Assembly: GCA_002717625.1 (NCBI GenBank)
Contig: PBEF01000023.1
Coordinates: 1 to 42,102, forward strand
DNA: 42,102 nt
Direction of reading: 5' to 3'
DNA from: Fidelibacterota bacterium
GTDB lineage: Bacteria > Fidelibacterota > Marinisomatia > SCGC-AAA003-L08 > D37C17
Positions 6,634 through 13,829 of this stretch are shown here, piece after piece (the stretch's first letter is position 1; every line of letters starts with the position of its first letter). The notes under the pieces are model-generated. The model worked only from the letters and a program-made list of their open reading frames with translations. It did not search any database and was not told the origin of the DNA. The translations under genes were made by a program, and so were the position numbers.

Positions 6634-8103
6634 ATGCAAAATAATATTACTTTTGAAAATTATAAGAAAGATTTATCTAAACATAAAACAGAGCTTCTAG
6701 TCTGCGGATTATTTGAAGGTGAAAAAGTTAACTCTGAAATAGATGAATTATTTCATAATGCTTTATCTAAAGCTATTAAAATTGAATCCTTTAAAGGCAA
6801 ATATAAAAAAAAGATTACTGTATATGGTGATAGCTTAAAAAGAGTAGTTGTTATAGGATTAGGAAAAAAGAATGAAACTTCAAATCTTAAATTCAGGGAA
6901 ATTGGTGCTATGATTTCTAATTATGCTAATCAATTAAGTGTGAAACATATCTCTGTTGAATCAAAATCTTTACATCTTAATGATAATGAATTTTCAAAAT
7001 CTCTATTAGAGGGTATTGTACTTGGCAATTATGAGTTTTTAGTTTACAAAACAGTAGATTCAAAATCACATTCTTTAAGTAAAGTAACTGTTGTAGGTGA
7101 ATGTGATAAAAAAAATCAAACAGCTGCAATAGCTGTTTCAAATAGCGTTAATTATGCTAGAGATTTAGGCAATCACCCTGCAAATATTTTAACTCCCACA
7201 TATTTAGCCAATGAATCAAAAAGAATTTCTAAAGCAAAGAATATGAAATGTACTATTTTTGATGTTAGTAAGTTTGAAAAAATGGGTCTTGGTAGTTTTT
7301 ATGGAGTAGCAAGAGGAGCAAAAGAACCTGCGAAAATGATTATTGTAGAATATAATGGTGGTTCTAAAAATGAAAAGCCTATTGCTTTAGTTGGTAAGGG
7401 ACTAACCTTTGATACTGGAGGAATTTCTTTAAAGCCAGGAGCTAGAATGGATGAAATGAAATTTGATATGTGTGGTAGTGCTACAGTCATGGGTGTAATG
7501 AATGCTGTATCTATTTTACAGCCTAAAATCAATATTGTTTTTGCAATTGGATCTACAGAAAATATGCCTGGTAGTGATGCTCAAAGGCCTGGTGATATAG
7601 TGACAGCCTATAATGGAAAAACTATTGAAGTTTTAAATACTGATGCTGAAGGAAGGTTGGTCCTAGCTGATGTTTTATCTTATGTAGATAAAAACTATAC
7701 TCCTAAGTTTATGATTGATTTTGCAACATTGACAGGTGCAGTTTTAGTTGCTTTAGGTCATAGAGCTACTGGTTTAATGGGTAATGATGAGAAACTTATA
7801 AGTGAAATTAAAAAATCAAGTTATGCTACAGATGAGAAAGTATGGGAACTTCCTTTATGGCCTGAATATTCTAAAGATATTAAGGGTAAATATGCCGATA
7901 TACAGAATCTAGGAAAGGCTGGAGCTGGAACAATTACAGCGGGAGCCTTCTTAAAAGAATTTGTAGGAGACACTCCATGGTGCCATTTAGATATTGCGGG
8001 TACTGCGTGGGGTCCAAAAGAGCCTGGATATCAACCCAAAGTTGGAGCAACGGGTGTAGCAGTGCGCTTGATTTATAACCTTATTCAAAATAGAGTAGGT
8101 TAA
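6634..8103 (+). CDS. pepA: Leucyl aminopeptidase (M17 family)
   Basis: Cytosolic dinuclear-metal aminopeptidase that removes N-terminal residues during peptide turnover. It is 489 residues, the normal length. The M17 metal and catalytic segments are clear: VGKGLTFDTGGISLKPG (about 250-266), MKFDMCGSATVMG, and the family signature NTDAEGRLVLAD (about 334-345). The N-terminal 160 residues form the less conserved regulatory domain. GGAG precedes the ATG at good distance. The tRNA-Met gene begins seven bases after the stop, so the two probably share a transcript that is then processed. Confidence 0.95.
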   Translation: MQNNITFENYKKDLSKHKTELLVCGLFEGEKVNSEIDELFHNALSKAIKIESFKGKYKKKITVYGDSLKRVVVIGLGKKNETSNLKFREIGAMISNYANQLSVKHISVESKSLHLNDNEFSKSLLEGIVLGNYEFLVYKTVDSKSHSLSKVTVVGECDKKNQTAAIAVSNSVNYARDLGNHPANILTPTYLANESKRISKAKNMKCTIFDVSKFEKMGLGSFYGVARGAKEPAKMIIVEYNGGSKNEKPIALVGKGLTFDTGGISLKPGARMDEMKFDMCGSATVMGVMNAVSILQPKINIVFAIGSTENMPGSDAQRPGDIVTAYNGKTIEVLNTDAEGRLVLADVLSYVDKNYTPKFMIDFATLTGAVLVALGHRATGLMGNDEKLISEIKKSSYATDEKVWELPLWPEYSKDIKGKYADIQNLGKAGAGTITAGAFLKEFVGDTPWCHLDIAGTAWGPKEPGYQPKVGATGVAVRLIYNLIQNRVG

Positions 8104-8110
8104 TTTTAGT

Positions 8111-8184
8111 GGCGGCGTAGCTCAGTTGGTTAGAGCACCGGAATCATAATCCGGGTGTCCGGGGTTCGAGTCCCTGCGCCGCCA
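8111..8184 (+). tRNA. tRNA-Met (anticodon CAT), elongator type
   Basis: 74 bases that fold as a standard cloverleaf: acceptor GGCGGCG/CGCCGCC, D-arm GCTC...GAGC, anticodon stem CCGGA/TCCGG around loop ATCATAA (anticodon CAT), variable loop, and a T-arm with GGTTCGAGTCC. The discriminator is A and the following bases are CAA, so the CCA tail is not encoded. The first base pair G-C and the absence of three G-C pairs in the anticodon stem argue against initiator tRNA. It resembles elongator tRNA-Met, but the lysidine-modified tRNA-Ile(CAT) cannot be wholly excluded. Confidence 0.93.
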
Positions 8185-8201
8185 CAAGATTGGATTTAAA
8201 T

Positions 8202-8501
8202 ATGATTGTTTATGAGGTAAATCTTTCAGTGAATGGTTCTATATATGATGAATATAGGAAATGGCTGAAGAATCATATTGAAAAAATGCTTACCTTTAAA
8301 GGTTTTTATAAATACAAGATGTACACGGTATCTTCTGATTGTTTAAATCAAAAAGAAATATGCATTCATTATTACATTGAATCATTAGAAGATTTGGAAT
8401 ATTATTTTGATAATTATGCAGAAAAAATGAGATTAGAAGGGATAGAATTATTTAAAAATAATTTCAGTGCATCAAGGAGAATATTATCAGTTTTAAAATA
8501 A
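8202..8501 (+). CDS. DUF4286 family protein
   Basis: 99 residues starting MIVYEVNLSV, a ferredoxin-like small protein of the DUF4286 family (typical start MIIYNVTVNV, then a long helix with W and an HI pair, here YRKWLKNHIEKML). The later YIESLEDLEYYFDNYAEKMR and FKNNFSASRRIL also match. No biochemical function is established. An in-frame TTG four codons upstream (8190) is possible, but the ATG at 8202 fits the family start better. It begins 17 bases after the tRNA, and its last codons contain the ribosome binding site of the following lipoprotein gene. Confidence 0.75.
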   Translation: MIVYEVNLSVNGSIYDEYRKWLKNHIEKMLTFKGFYKYKMYTVSSDCLNQKEICIHYYIESLEDLEYYFDNYAEKMRLEGIELFKNNFSASRRILSVLK

Positions 8502-8872
8502 TTATATTATTTCTTTTATTTTCATGTTCATCTTATAAAGTTTTTGATAAATCTTATTATGATAGTGGTAATATCAGATATAAAATAGAAAAGAAAAATG
8601 ATAAGTTAAATGGGGTATCAAAGTATTGGAGCGATGAGGGGTATTTGATTAATGAGGTTGAATATCTGAATGGACTTTTACATGGGGAATGGAAAGAATA
8701 CTATCCATCAGGAAAAATAAAATCAATCACTCAATATGAATTTGATAAAAAACATGGGGTACAGACTACTTATTATTTAAATGGGATAAAAAAAAGTGAA
8801 ATATCTTTTATTGAAGGAAAACAATCTTCAGAAAAAATAAGATGGACTGTAACAGGTATGCTCATAGAATAA
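8486..8872 (+). CDS. YwqK/MORN-like repeat lipoprotein with probable non-AUG start
   Basis: The frame is open from a TAA at 8459 to the stop at 8872. It encodes a clear lipoprotein signal, SFKIIILFLLFSC, with the lipobox Cys near residue 14, then about 110 residues of repeats: YYDSGNIRY, GVSKYWSDEGYLINEV, GEWKEYYPSGKIKSI, GVQTTYYLNGIKKSEI. These match the YwqK (COG2849) beta-hairpin repeats, which resemble MORN repeats. No ATG, GTG or TTG precedes the signal peptide. AAGGAG at 8474-8479 points to ATC at 8486 (or ATT at 8483) as start. The first canonical start, TTG at 8645, would remove the signal peptide and half the repeats. Function unknown; probably anchored to a membrane. Confidence 0.6.
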   Translation: MSFKIIILFLLFSCSSYKVFDKSYYDSGNIRYKIEKKNDKLNGVSKYWSDEGYLINEVEYLNGLLHGEWKEYYPSGKIKSITQYEFDKKHGVQTTYYLNGIKKSEISFIEGKQSSEKIRWTVTGMLIE

Positions 8873-8873
8873 G

Positions 8874-8895
8874 CATATTACGTAATTATAATATG
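8874..8895. terminator. Possible bidirectional hairpin between convergent genes
   Basis: A perfect 7 bp inverted repeat, CATATTA/TAATATG, with an 8-base loop lies exactly in the 31-base gap between the convergent YwqK-like and selO genes. It is AT-rich and lacks a proper T-run, so it would be a weak terminator; position is the main argument. Confidence 0.3.
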
Positions 8896-8903
8896 AATTT
8901 CGT

Positions 8904-10346
8904 TTATGTCCCACAAAATGTTTTGTATGATTCATCAAAACCTTCTGGAGTTATTTGAAGCTCATCATGTTTTATATCGTAATTATATGTTTGAGACATT
9001 GAATTCAATAAATTATCAAATTCTTCTTTATCCCCATTTATAGCATTTTTTAAAGCTGATTCAACTAAATGATTTCTAGGTATGTAAATTGGATTATTGC
9101 TTTGCATTATCTGATAACTATTTTTTTCATTTTTAATTCTTTTTTCCCATTGTTTTTTCCAAATATTAAAATCATTAGATGTAGATAAAGAGTCTATATA
9201 TGATTTATCTAATGTTAAAGCTGCAAATGTATTCGTATAATCTGCTTTATAGGATTCCATTAATGTAAGCAAATTCTTAATTAAAAACTTATCTTCTTCA
9301 ATAGGTTTTGTGATTCCTATTTTTTTATACATCATTTCACACCATTTGTTTGAATATATAATAGGAAATTGATCTAAAACATCTTGAACTAATTGTACTG
9401 CTCTATCTTTATCCTTTGAAATAAATGGGAGGATAGTTCCTGCAAGTATATTTAAATTCCAATAAGCAATCTTATGTTGATTACCAAAGGCGTATCTGCC
9501 ATGTCTATCAATAGAACTAAAAACAGTTTTTGGATCATATGTATTTATAAATGCGCAAGGGCCATAATCAATTGTTTCTCCTGAAATACTCATGTTGTCT
9601 GTATTCATTACACCATGAATAAAACCAACTCTAATCCAGTCTACAATTAAATCTATCTGTTTTTCCATAGTTATTTTTAATAATTCAAGATAAGGTGATT
9701 TATTATTTAATATTTGTGGATAGTGCCTATTTATAACATAGTTAATAAAACTTTGAAAATCTTTAATTGAACAAAAATGTCTTCCATACTCAAAAGTTCC
9801 AACTCTAATATGACTAGATGCAATTCGAGTTAAAATGCCACCATTGTTAACTGACTCTCTATAGATTTTTTCTCCAGTATCGATTACTGCAAGACTCCTA
9901 CTTGTTGGTACTCTTAGAAGGTGCATTGACTCACTTATGATATATTCTCTCAACATTGAACTTAATGTTGCTCTACCATCACCTGATCTAGAGTAGGATG
10001 TTTTTCCAGCTCCTTTTAATTGAATATCATATATTTTATTATTTAAATCTTTTTTTTCACCTAAGAGTATTGCTCTGCCATCCCCAAGCATTGTGAAATG
10101 CCCAAATTGATGTCCTGCATAAGCTTGAGCAATAGGGATTGAATCTTCAGGTAATTTGTTACCAGAAAAGTAATTAGTGATTAATGTATCATTATTTAAA
10201 AATTCTAGATTTAGCTTTTTTGCTAAAATATTATTGAAATAAATAATCTTAGGGTTTGGAACTGGTGTTGGCTGGATTTTTTGATAAAAGCAATCAGGTA
10301 AATTTAAATAAGTATTTTTAAGGTTCCACTTCTTATTACTTTCCAT
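8904..10346 (-). CDS. selO: Protein adenylyltransferase SelO (YdiU), Cys form
   Basis: SelO is a pseudokinase-fold enzyme that transfers AMP from ATP to Ser/Thr/Tyr of target proteins, linked to redox control in E. coli and mitochondria. The 480-residue length equals E. coli YdiU. Motifs: QAYAGHQFGHFTMLGDGRA (about 79-97), DIQLKGAGKTSYSRSGDGRA, the nucleotide and metal segment GVMNTDNMSISGETIDYGP, and the C-terminal TFCGT. The C-terminus carries Cys, not the Sec of animal SelO, even though this genome seems to encode Sec. It is the last gene after aceE-aceF-lpdA-fkbM, with only ten bases to fkbM. Confidence 0.93.
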   Translation of the reverse strand: MESNKKWNLKNTYLNLPDCFYQKIQPTPVPNPKIIYFNNILAKKLNLEFLNNDTLITNYFSGNKLPEDSIPIAQAYAGHQFGHFTMLGDGRAILLGEKKDLNNKIYDIQLKGAGKTSYSRSGDGRATLSSMLREYIISESMHLLRVPTSRSLAVIDTGEKIYRESVNNGGILTRIASSHIRVGTFEYGRHFCSIKDFQSFINYVINRHYPQILNNKSPYLELLKITMEKQIDLIVDWIRVGFIHGVMNTDNMSISGETIDYGPCAFINTYDPKTVFSSIDRHGRYAFGNQHKIAYWNLNILAGTILPFISKDKDRAVQLVQDVLDQFPIIYSNKWCEMMYKKIGITKPIEEDKFLIKNLLTLMESYKADYTNTFAALTLDKSYIDSLSTSNDFNIWKKQWEKRIKNEKNSYQIMQSNNPIYIPRNHLVESALKNAINGDKEEFDNLLNSMSQTYNYDIKHDELQITPEGFDESYKTFCGT

Positions 10347-10356
10347 AAGTCTTTAA

Positions 10357-11151
10357 TTAATTTATTTTTGCAAATAAATTAATTAGATTTGTTCCTTTAA
10401 GAGAAGGATCTTTGGTTGTTTTTACATTATAGCCTAGATTAATTAGTTTTTTACTTATATATTCAAATCTTCCATGTATATCATTCACTTCTATAACTAT
10501 TTGTTTGATAATATTCCAATCTTTAGATGCTATTCCTTTAATTACATTTAATTCATTTCCTTCACAATCAATTTTAAGTAAATTGATTTTTGATATTTGA
10601 TTTTCTTTTATTACGTTAGATAAAGTCTTAATTGAACATGTTGTGTTAATTGGGTTTTTGATTAAATTATTTATTATATATGGATAAATAAATTTAGGAA
10701 TCAAATTTGCCCACCACCATTTTTTTGGAGCATGATGCAAGCTTCCTTCTAAAGCTAAAAGCAGTTGTTCTTTAGACTGAACTATTTCATTTTTTGAACT
10801 AGACAATGCAGGACTATTGGGAAAATACTGAAATTGTTCCTCTCCATTTTTATCTGATATTCCATAATTGTAAGTTTTGAATTTTTTATTTTGACTTAAA
10901 ATAGAATTCTGTTTTAATACATCATAAATATTTTTTATAGGTTCAAAGGCAAAAATTTCAATGGTTTTATATTTTTTAGATAATTCTAATCCAAAAATTC
11001 CAATATTTGCACCAATGTCAATTATAGTATCACCTTCTTTAATAGTTATATAATCATCAAAATAACCTTCTATATGTTCCTCTAACATTTGAGCTTCTTT
11101 TCGATTTATACAATATACTTTATATCCATCTGAAAGAGTTGTTTTTTTCAT
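10357..11151 (-). CDS. FkbM-family SAM-dependent methyltransferase
   Basis: 264 residues. The SAM-binding motif is GDTIIDIGANIGIFGLEL (about residues 39-56), followed by IFAFEPIK and the family segment NLLKIDCEGNELNVIKGI (about 194-211). FkbM proteins mostly O-methylate sugars or small natural products; the substrate here is unknown. The ATG overlaps the lpdA stop by one base (TAATG), so it is translationally coupled to the pyruvate dehydrogenase genes, an unusual association. No signal peptide is visible; the protein is probably cytoplasmic. Confidence 0.82.
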   Translation of the reverse strand: MKKTTLSDGYKVYCINRKEAQMLEEHIEGYFDDYITIKEGDTIIDIGANIGIFGLELSKKYKTIEIFAFEPIKNIYDVLKQNSILSQNKKFKTYNYGISDKNGEEQFQYFPNSPALSSSKNEIVQSKEQLLLALEGSLHHAPKKWWWANLIPKFIYPYIINNLIKNPINTTCSIKTLSNVIKENQISKINLLKIDCEGNELNVIKGIASKDWNIIKQIVIEVNDIHGRFEYISKKLINLGYNVKTTKDPSLKGTNLINLFAKIN

Positions 11152-12572
11152 TATTTTATATATAAATCTGTAATAGTTTTATTTAGTATTTCAGCAGTAT
11201 TTGCAAAAGTCTCAGATAAAGTAGGATGAGGGTGTATTGTCTTTGCTATATCATTAATGGTTGCGTTTAATTCTATTGCTAATGTAGCTTCGCTAATTAA
11301 CTCTCCAGCATTTATACCTACAATTCCAACTCCTAATACTTGAGAACTATCTTTTGAAGATAAAATTTTTGTTTTTCCATTTGAACTATTAGTCGCTATA
11401 GCTCTTCCACTTGCAGACCAAGGAAAAATTGCTTTATTATATTGAATATTATTATTTTTAAGTTCATTCTCAGTATAACCCACCCAAGCAATTTCTGGGT
11501 TTGTATAAATTACTGAAGGGATTGCTTTTGGTTCAAAAGAGGCATTTAATCCAGCTATATTTTCAGCAGCTACTTTTCCTTCATGTGTAGCTTTATGTGC
11601 TAACATAGGGTTTCCTGTAATATCTCCTATTGCGTATATATTGGGAATAATAGTTCTTCTTTTTTTATTAACAGGAATAAATCCTTTTTTATCTAATCTT
11701 ATCCCAGCCTTTTCTAAATTTAAAGAATAGGTATTGGGAGTTCTACCTATACAGAGCAAGACAATATCGTAAGTATCTTTATATAATTTATTATTATTTT
11801 TAAATGTTACAACAATATGGTCTTTATCAGGCTTTAAATCTTTAACTTCAGTAGATAAATATATATGTTCAAATTTATTTTTGAGAGTTTGATGTAATGT
11901 CTTAACTAAATCTTGATCTGCCATAGATAATAGTTCTGGGAAAAATTCGGCTATAGTAATCTTACTTCCAAATGAAGAATACGCAGTTCCAAGTTCCAAA
12001 CCTATATAACCTCCTCCAATAACAAGCATCCTTTTTGGTATTTTATTTAAAGATAGTGCTTTAGTTGAGCTAATGATTCTAGGATGGTTTATATTTAAAT
12101 TATTTATTATTGATGGGGAAGACCCTGTTGCTATTATACAATGTGAAAAAATTATATTGATATTTTTTTTTTGTATATCTTGTACTAATAGTTTATCAGC
12201 TGATAAAAAAGTAGCTTTACCATTAATAATTTTAATTTTTCTTTGTTTTGCTAGAGACTTTATTCCAGAACTTAAATTATTTATAATTGTATCTTTCCAT
12301 GAATTTATTTTCTCAAAATTAATAGATAATTTCTGAAAGTTGAGCCCTATATCTTTAACTTCTTTAGCCTCTTCTACAATTTTAGATAAATGTAGATAAG
12401 CTTTTGAAGGAATACACCCTCTGTTAAGGCATACTCCTCCCAGTTTTTGATTTTTATCAATCAGAATAACATTTAGGCCTAAATCAGAGGCACGGAATGC
12501 TGCCGTGTAGCCTCCTGGACCTGATCCGATAACTACTAAATCAGCTTTTATATAATTTTTATTTTTATCCAA
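11151..12572 (-). CDS. lpdA: Dihydrolipoyl dehydrogenase (E3)
   Basis: FAD enzyme that reoxidises dihydrolipoamide with NAD+ in 2-oxoacid dehydrogenase complexes. 473 residues. FAD motif GSGPGG (16-21), redox disulfide GGVCLNRGCIPSK (C48 and C53), NAD motif GGGYIGLELG (about 186-195), YAIGDITG and the C-terminal HPHPTLSE with the active-site His are all visible. The start codon is TTG, seven bases after the aceF stop; no nearby ATG would keep the first beta strand. It forms an operon with aceE and aceF and so mainly serves pyruvate dehydrogenase, though it may also serve other complexes. Confidence 0.95.
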   Translation of the reverse strand: MDKNKNYIKADLVVIGSGPGGYTAAFRASDLGLNVILIDKNQKLGGVCLNRGCIPSKAYLHLSKIVEEAKEVKDIGLNFQKLSINFEKINSWKDTIINNLSSGIKSLAKQRKIKIINGKATFLSADKLLVQDIQKKNINIIFSHCIIATGSSPSIINNLNINHPRIISSTKALSLNKIPKRMLVIGGGYIGLELGTAYSSFGSKITIAEFFPELLSMADQDLVKTLHQTLKNKFEHIYLSTEVKDLKPDKDHIVVTFKNNNKLYKDTYDIVLLCIGRTPNTYSLNLEKAGIRLDKKGFIPVNKKRRTIIPNIYAIGDITGNPMLAHKATHEGKVAAENIAGLNASFEPKAIPSVIYTNPEIAWVGYTENELKNNNIQYNKAIFPWSASGRAIATNSSNGKTKILSSKDSSQVLGVGIVGINAGELISEATLAIELNATINDIAKTIHPHPTLSETFANTAEILNKTITDLYIK

Positions 12573-12579
12573 AATTCAG

Positions 12580-13785
12580 TTAAAGTTTTTCTGGAGATAG
12601 TATTAAAGTAGAAAACATTTTTGTAAATTTTGCTGCATCTGCACCATTAATAACTCTATGATCATATGATAGTGATAGAGGTAGAATTTTCCTAGGTATA
12701 AATTTATTTTTAATTAATATAGGCTTTATTGCAATTTCTGATATTCCTAGTATGGCAACTTCAGGAGGGTTTATTATAGGTGTAAAAAATTTGCCTCCAA
12801 TATTTCCTAAGCTAGATATAGTAAAGCATCCTCCAGACATATCTTCAATTGTAAGCTCTTTATTTCTAGCTTTATTTATTAATTGATTAAATTCTATTGT
12901 GATTTTTTTTATAGACTTTTTATCTACATTTTTTATAACAGGAACGACTAAACCTTCTTTTGTGTTTACTGCAAATCCAATATTGCAGTAATACTTTTGA
13001 ATGATGGATTTTTGATCTGTATTAAGTGATGAATTGAATATTTTTAACTCTTCTAATATGTAAGATGCAGCTTTTATAAAAAATGGTATATAAGAAACCT
13101 TTGAAAGTTCATTTTTATTTATTTTTTTTAATAATTTTATTAGCTTATAAAGATTTGTCACATCTGATTCATCAAACTGGGTTACATGAGGAATAGAATC
13201 CCAAGAATTATAAAGTCTTTCACCTGTTTTTATTTGATTTGCAGTTAATTTGATTTCTTCAATTAAACCCCATTTTGATAAGTTATCTGAAATATTTTTT
13301 TTGTTTTCATTATTGCTATTATTTTTTTCAATATGTTTGTATAAATCATTTTTTGAAATTCTATTTTTATTATTATCTTTTTTTATTTCATTAATATCAA
13401 TACCCAATTTTTTTGCTTCTTTTTTTACTATTGGGGTTGCATGGATACTTTCAGTCGATAAATTTTCTTTTTTAGGATTTATATCATTTTCATTTGTTGT
13501 TCTTGCTATATTTTGATTATCATCTTCAGCAGTATAAGTGATTTTTTGTTCATCATTTTTATCTATTATCATAATAGCTTGTCCTGGTGAAATTAAATCT
13601 CCTTCTTTTACTAAAATATCTTTGATTACACAATCACAATCAATAGGGATTTCCATTGAAGCCTTATCTGTCTCAACTAGCAAAACAGGAGTATCCTTAG
13701 TTACTTTATCTTCTTTTTTAATAAGTACTTCAGTGATAGACATTGTATCAATGCCTTCACCTATATTTGGTAGAATAAATTTCAT
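12580..13785 (-). CDS. aceF: Pyruvate dehydrogenase E2, dihydrolipoyl acetyltransferase
   Basis: 401 residues with three parts: one lipoyl domain (1-75, lipoylated Lys41 in LVETDKASMEIP); a short peripheral subunit-binding domain (about 112-152, ATPIVKKEAKKLGIDINEI) flanked by Asn/Lys-rich linkers; and the catalytic domain (about 170-401) ending SLSYDHRVINGADAAKF. The catalytic motif is HRxxNG where many E2s have HRxxDG, a known variant. A single lipoyl domain makes it shorter than E. coli AceF, which has three. It builds the core of the complex that moves acetyl groups to CoA. It lies between aceE (44-base gap) and lpdA. Confidence 0.93.
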   Translation of the reverse strand: MKFILPNIGEGIDTMSITEVLIKKEDKVTKDTPVLLVETDKASMEIPIDCDCVIKDILVKEGDLISPGQAIMIIDKNDEQKITYTAEDDNQNIARTTNENDINPKKENLSTESIHATPIVKKEAKKLGIDINEIKKDNNKNRISKNDLYKHIEKNNSNNENKKNISDNLSKWGLIEEIKLTANQIKTGERLYNSWDSIPHVTQFDESDVTNLYKLIKLLKKINKNELSKVSYIPFFIKAASYILEELKIFNSSLNTDQKSIIQKYYCNIGFAVNTKEGLVVPVIKNVDKKSIKKITIEFNQLINKARNKELTIEDMSGGCFTISSLGNIGGKFFTPIINPPEVAILGISEIAIKPILIKNKFIPRKILPLSLSYDHRVINGADAAKFTKMFSTLILSPEKL

Positions 13786-13829
13786 AATTATATGATTGTT
13801 ATTAAAAATTAAAATTAAATATAATAATA

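Noticed and set aside
8111-8184. tRNA as an integration site for a mobile element
   Set aside because: No integrase, direct repeat of the tRNA 3' end or foreign gene cluster follows; the next genes match the surrounding composition and spacing.
10357-11151. FkbM methyltransferase as a sign of a glycan or O-antigen island
   Set aside because: No glycosyltransferases, nucleotide-sugar genes or composition shift are near; it sits alone inside the pyruvate dehydrogenase run.
13250-13795. Hydrophobic plus-strand open frames opposite aceF
   Set aside because: They arise from the AT-rich Lys/Asn/Asp codons of the E2 linkers read in reverse, giving artificial Phe/Leu/Ser-rich peptides.
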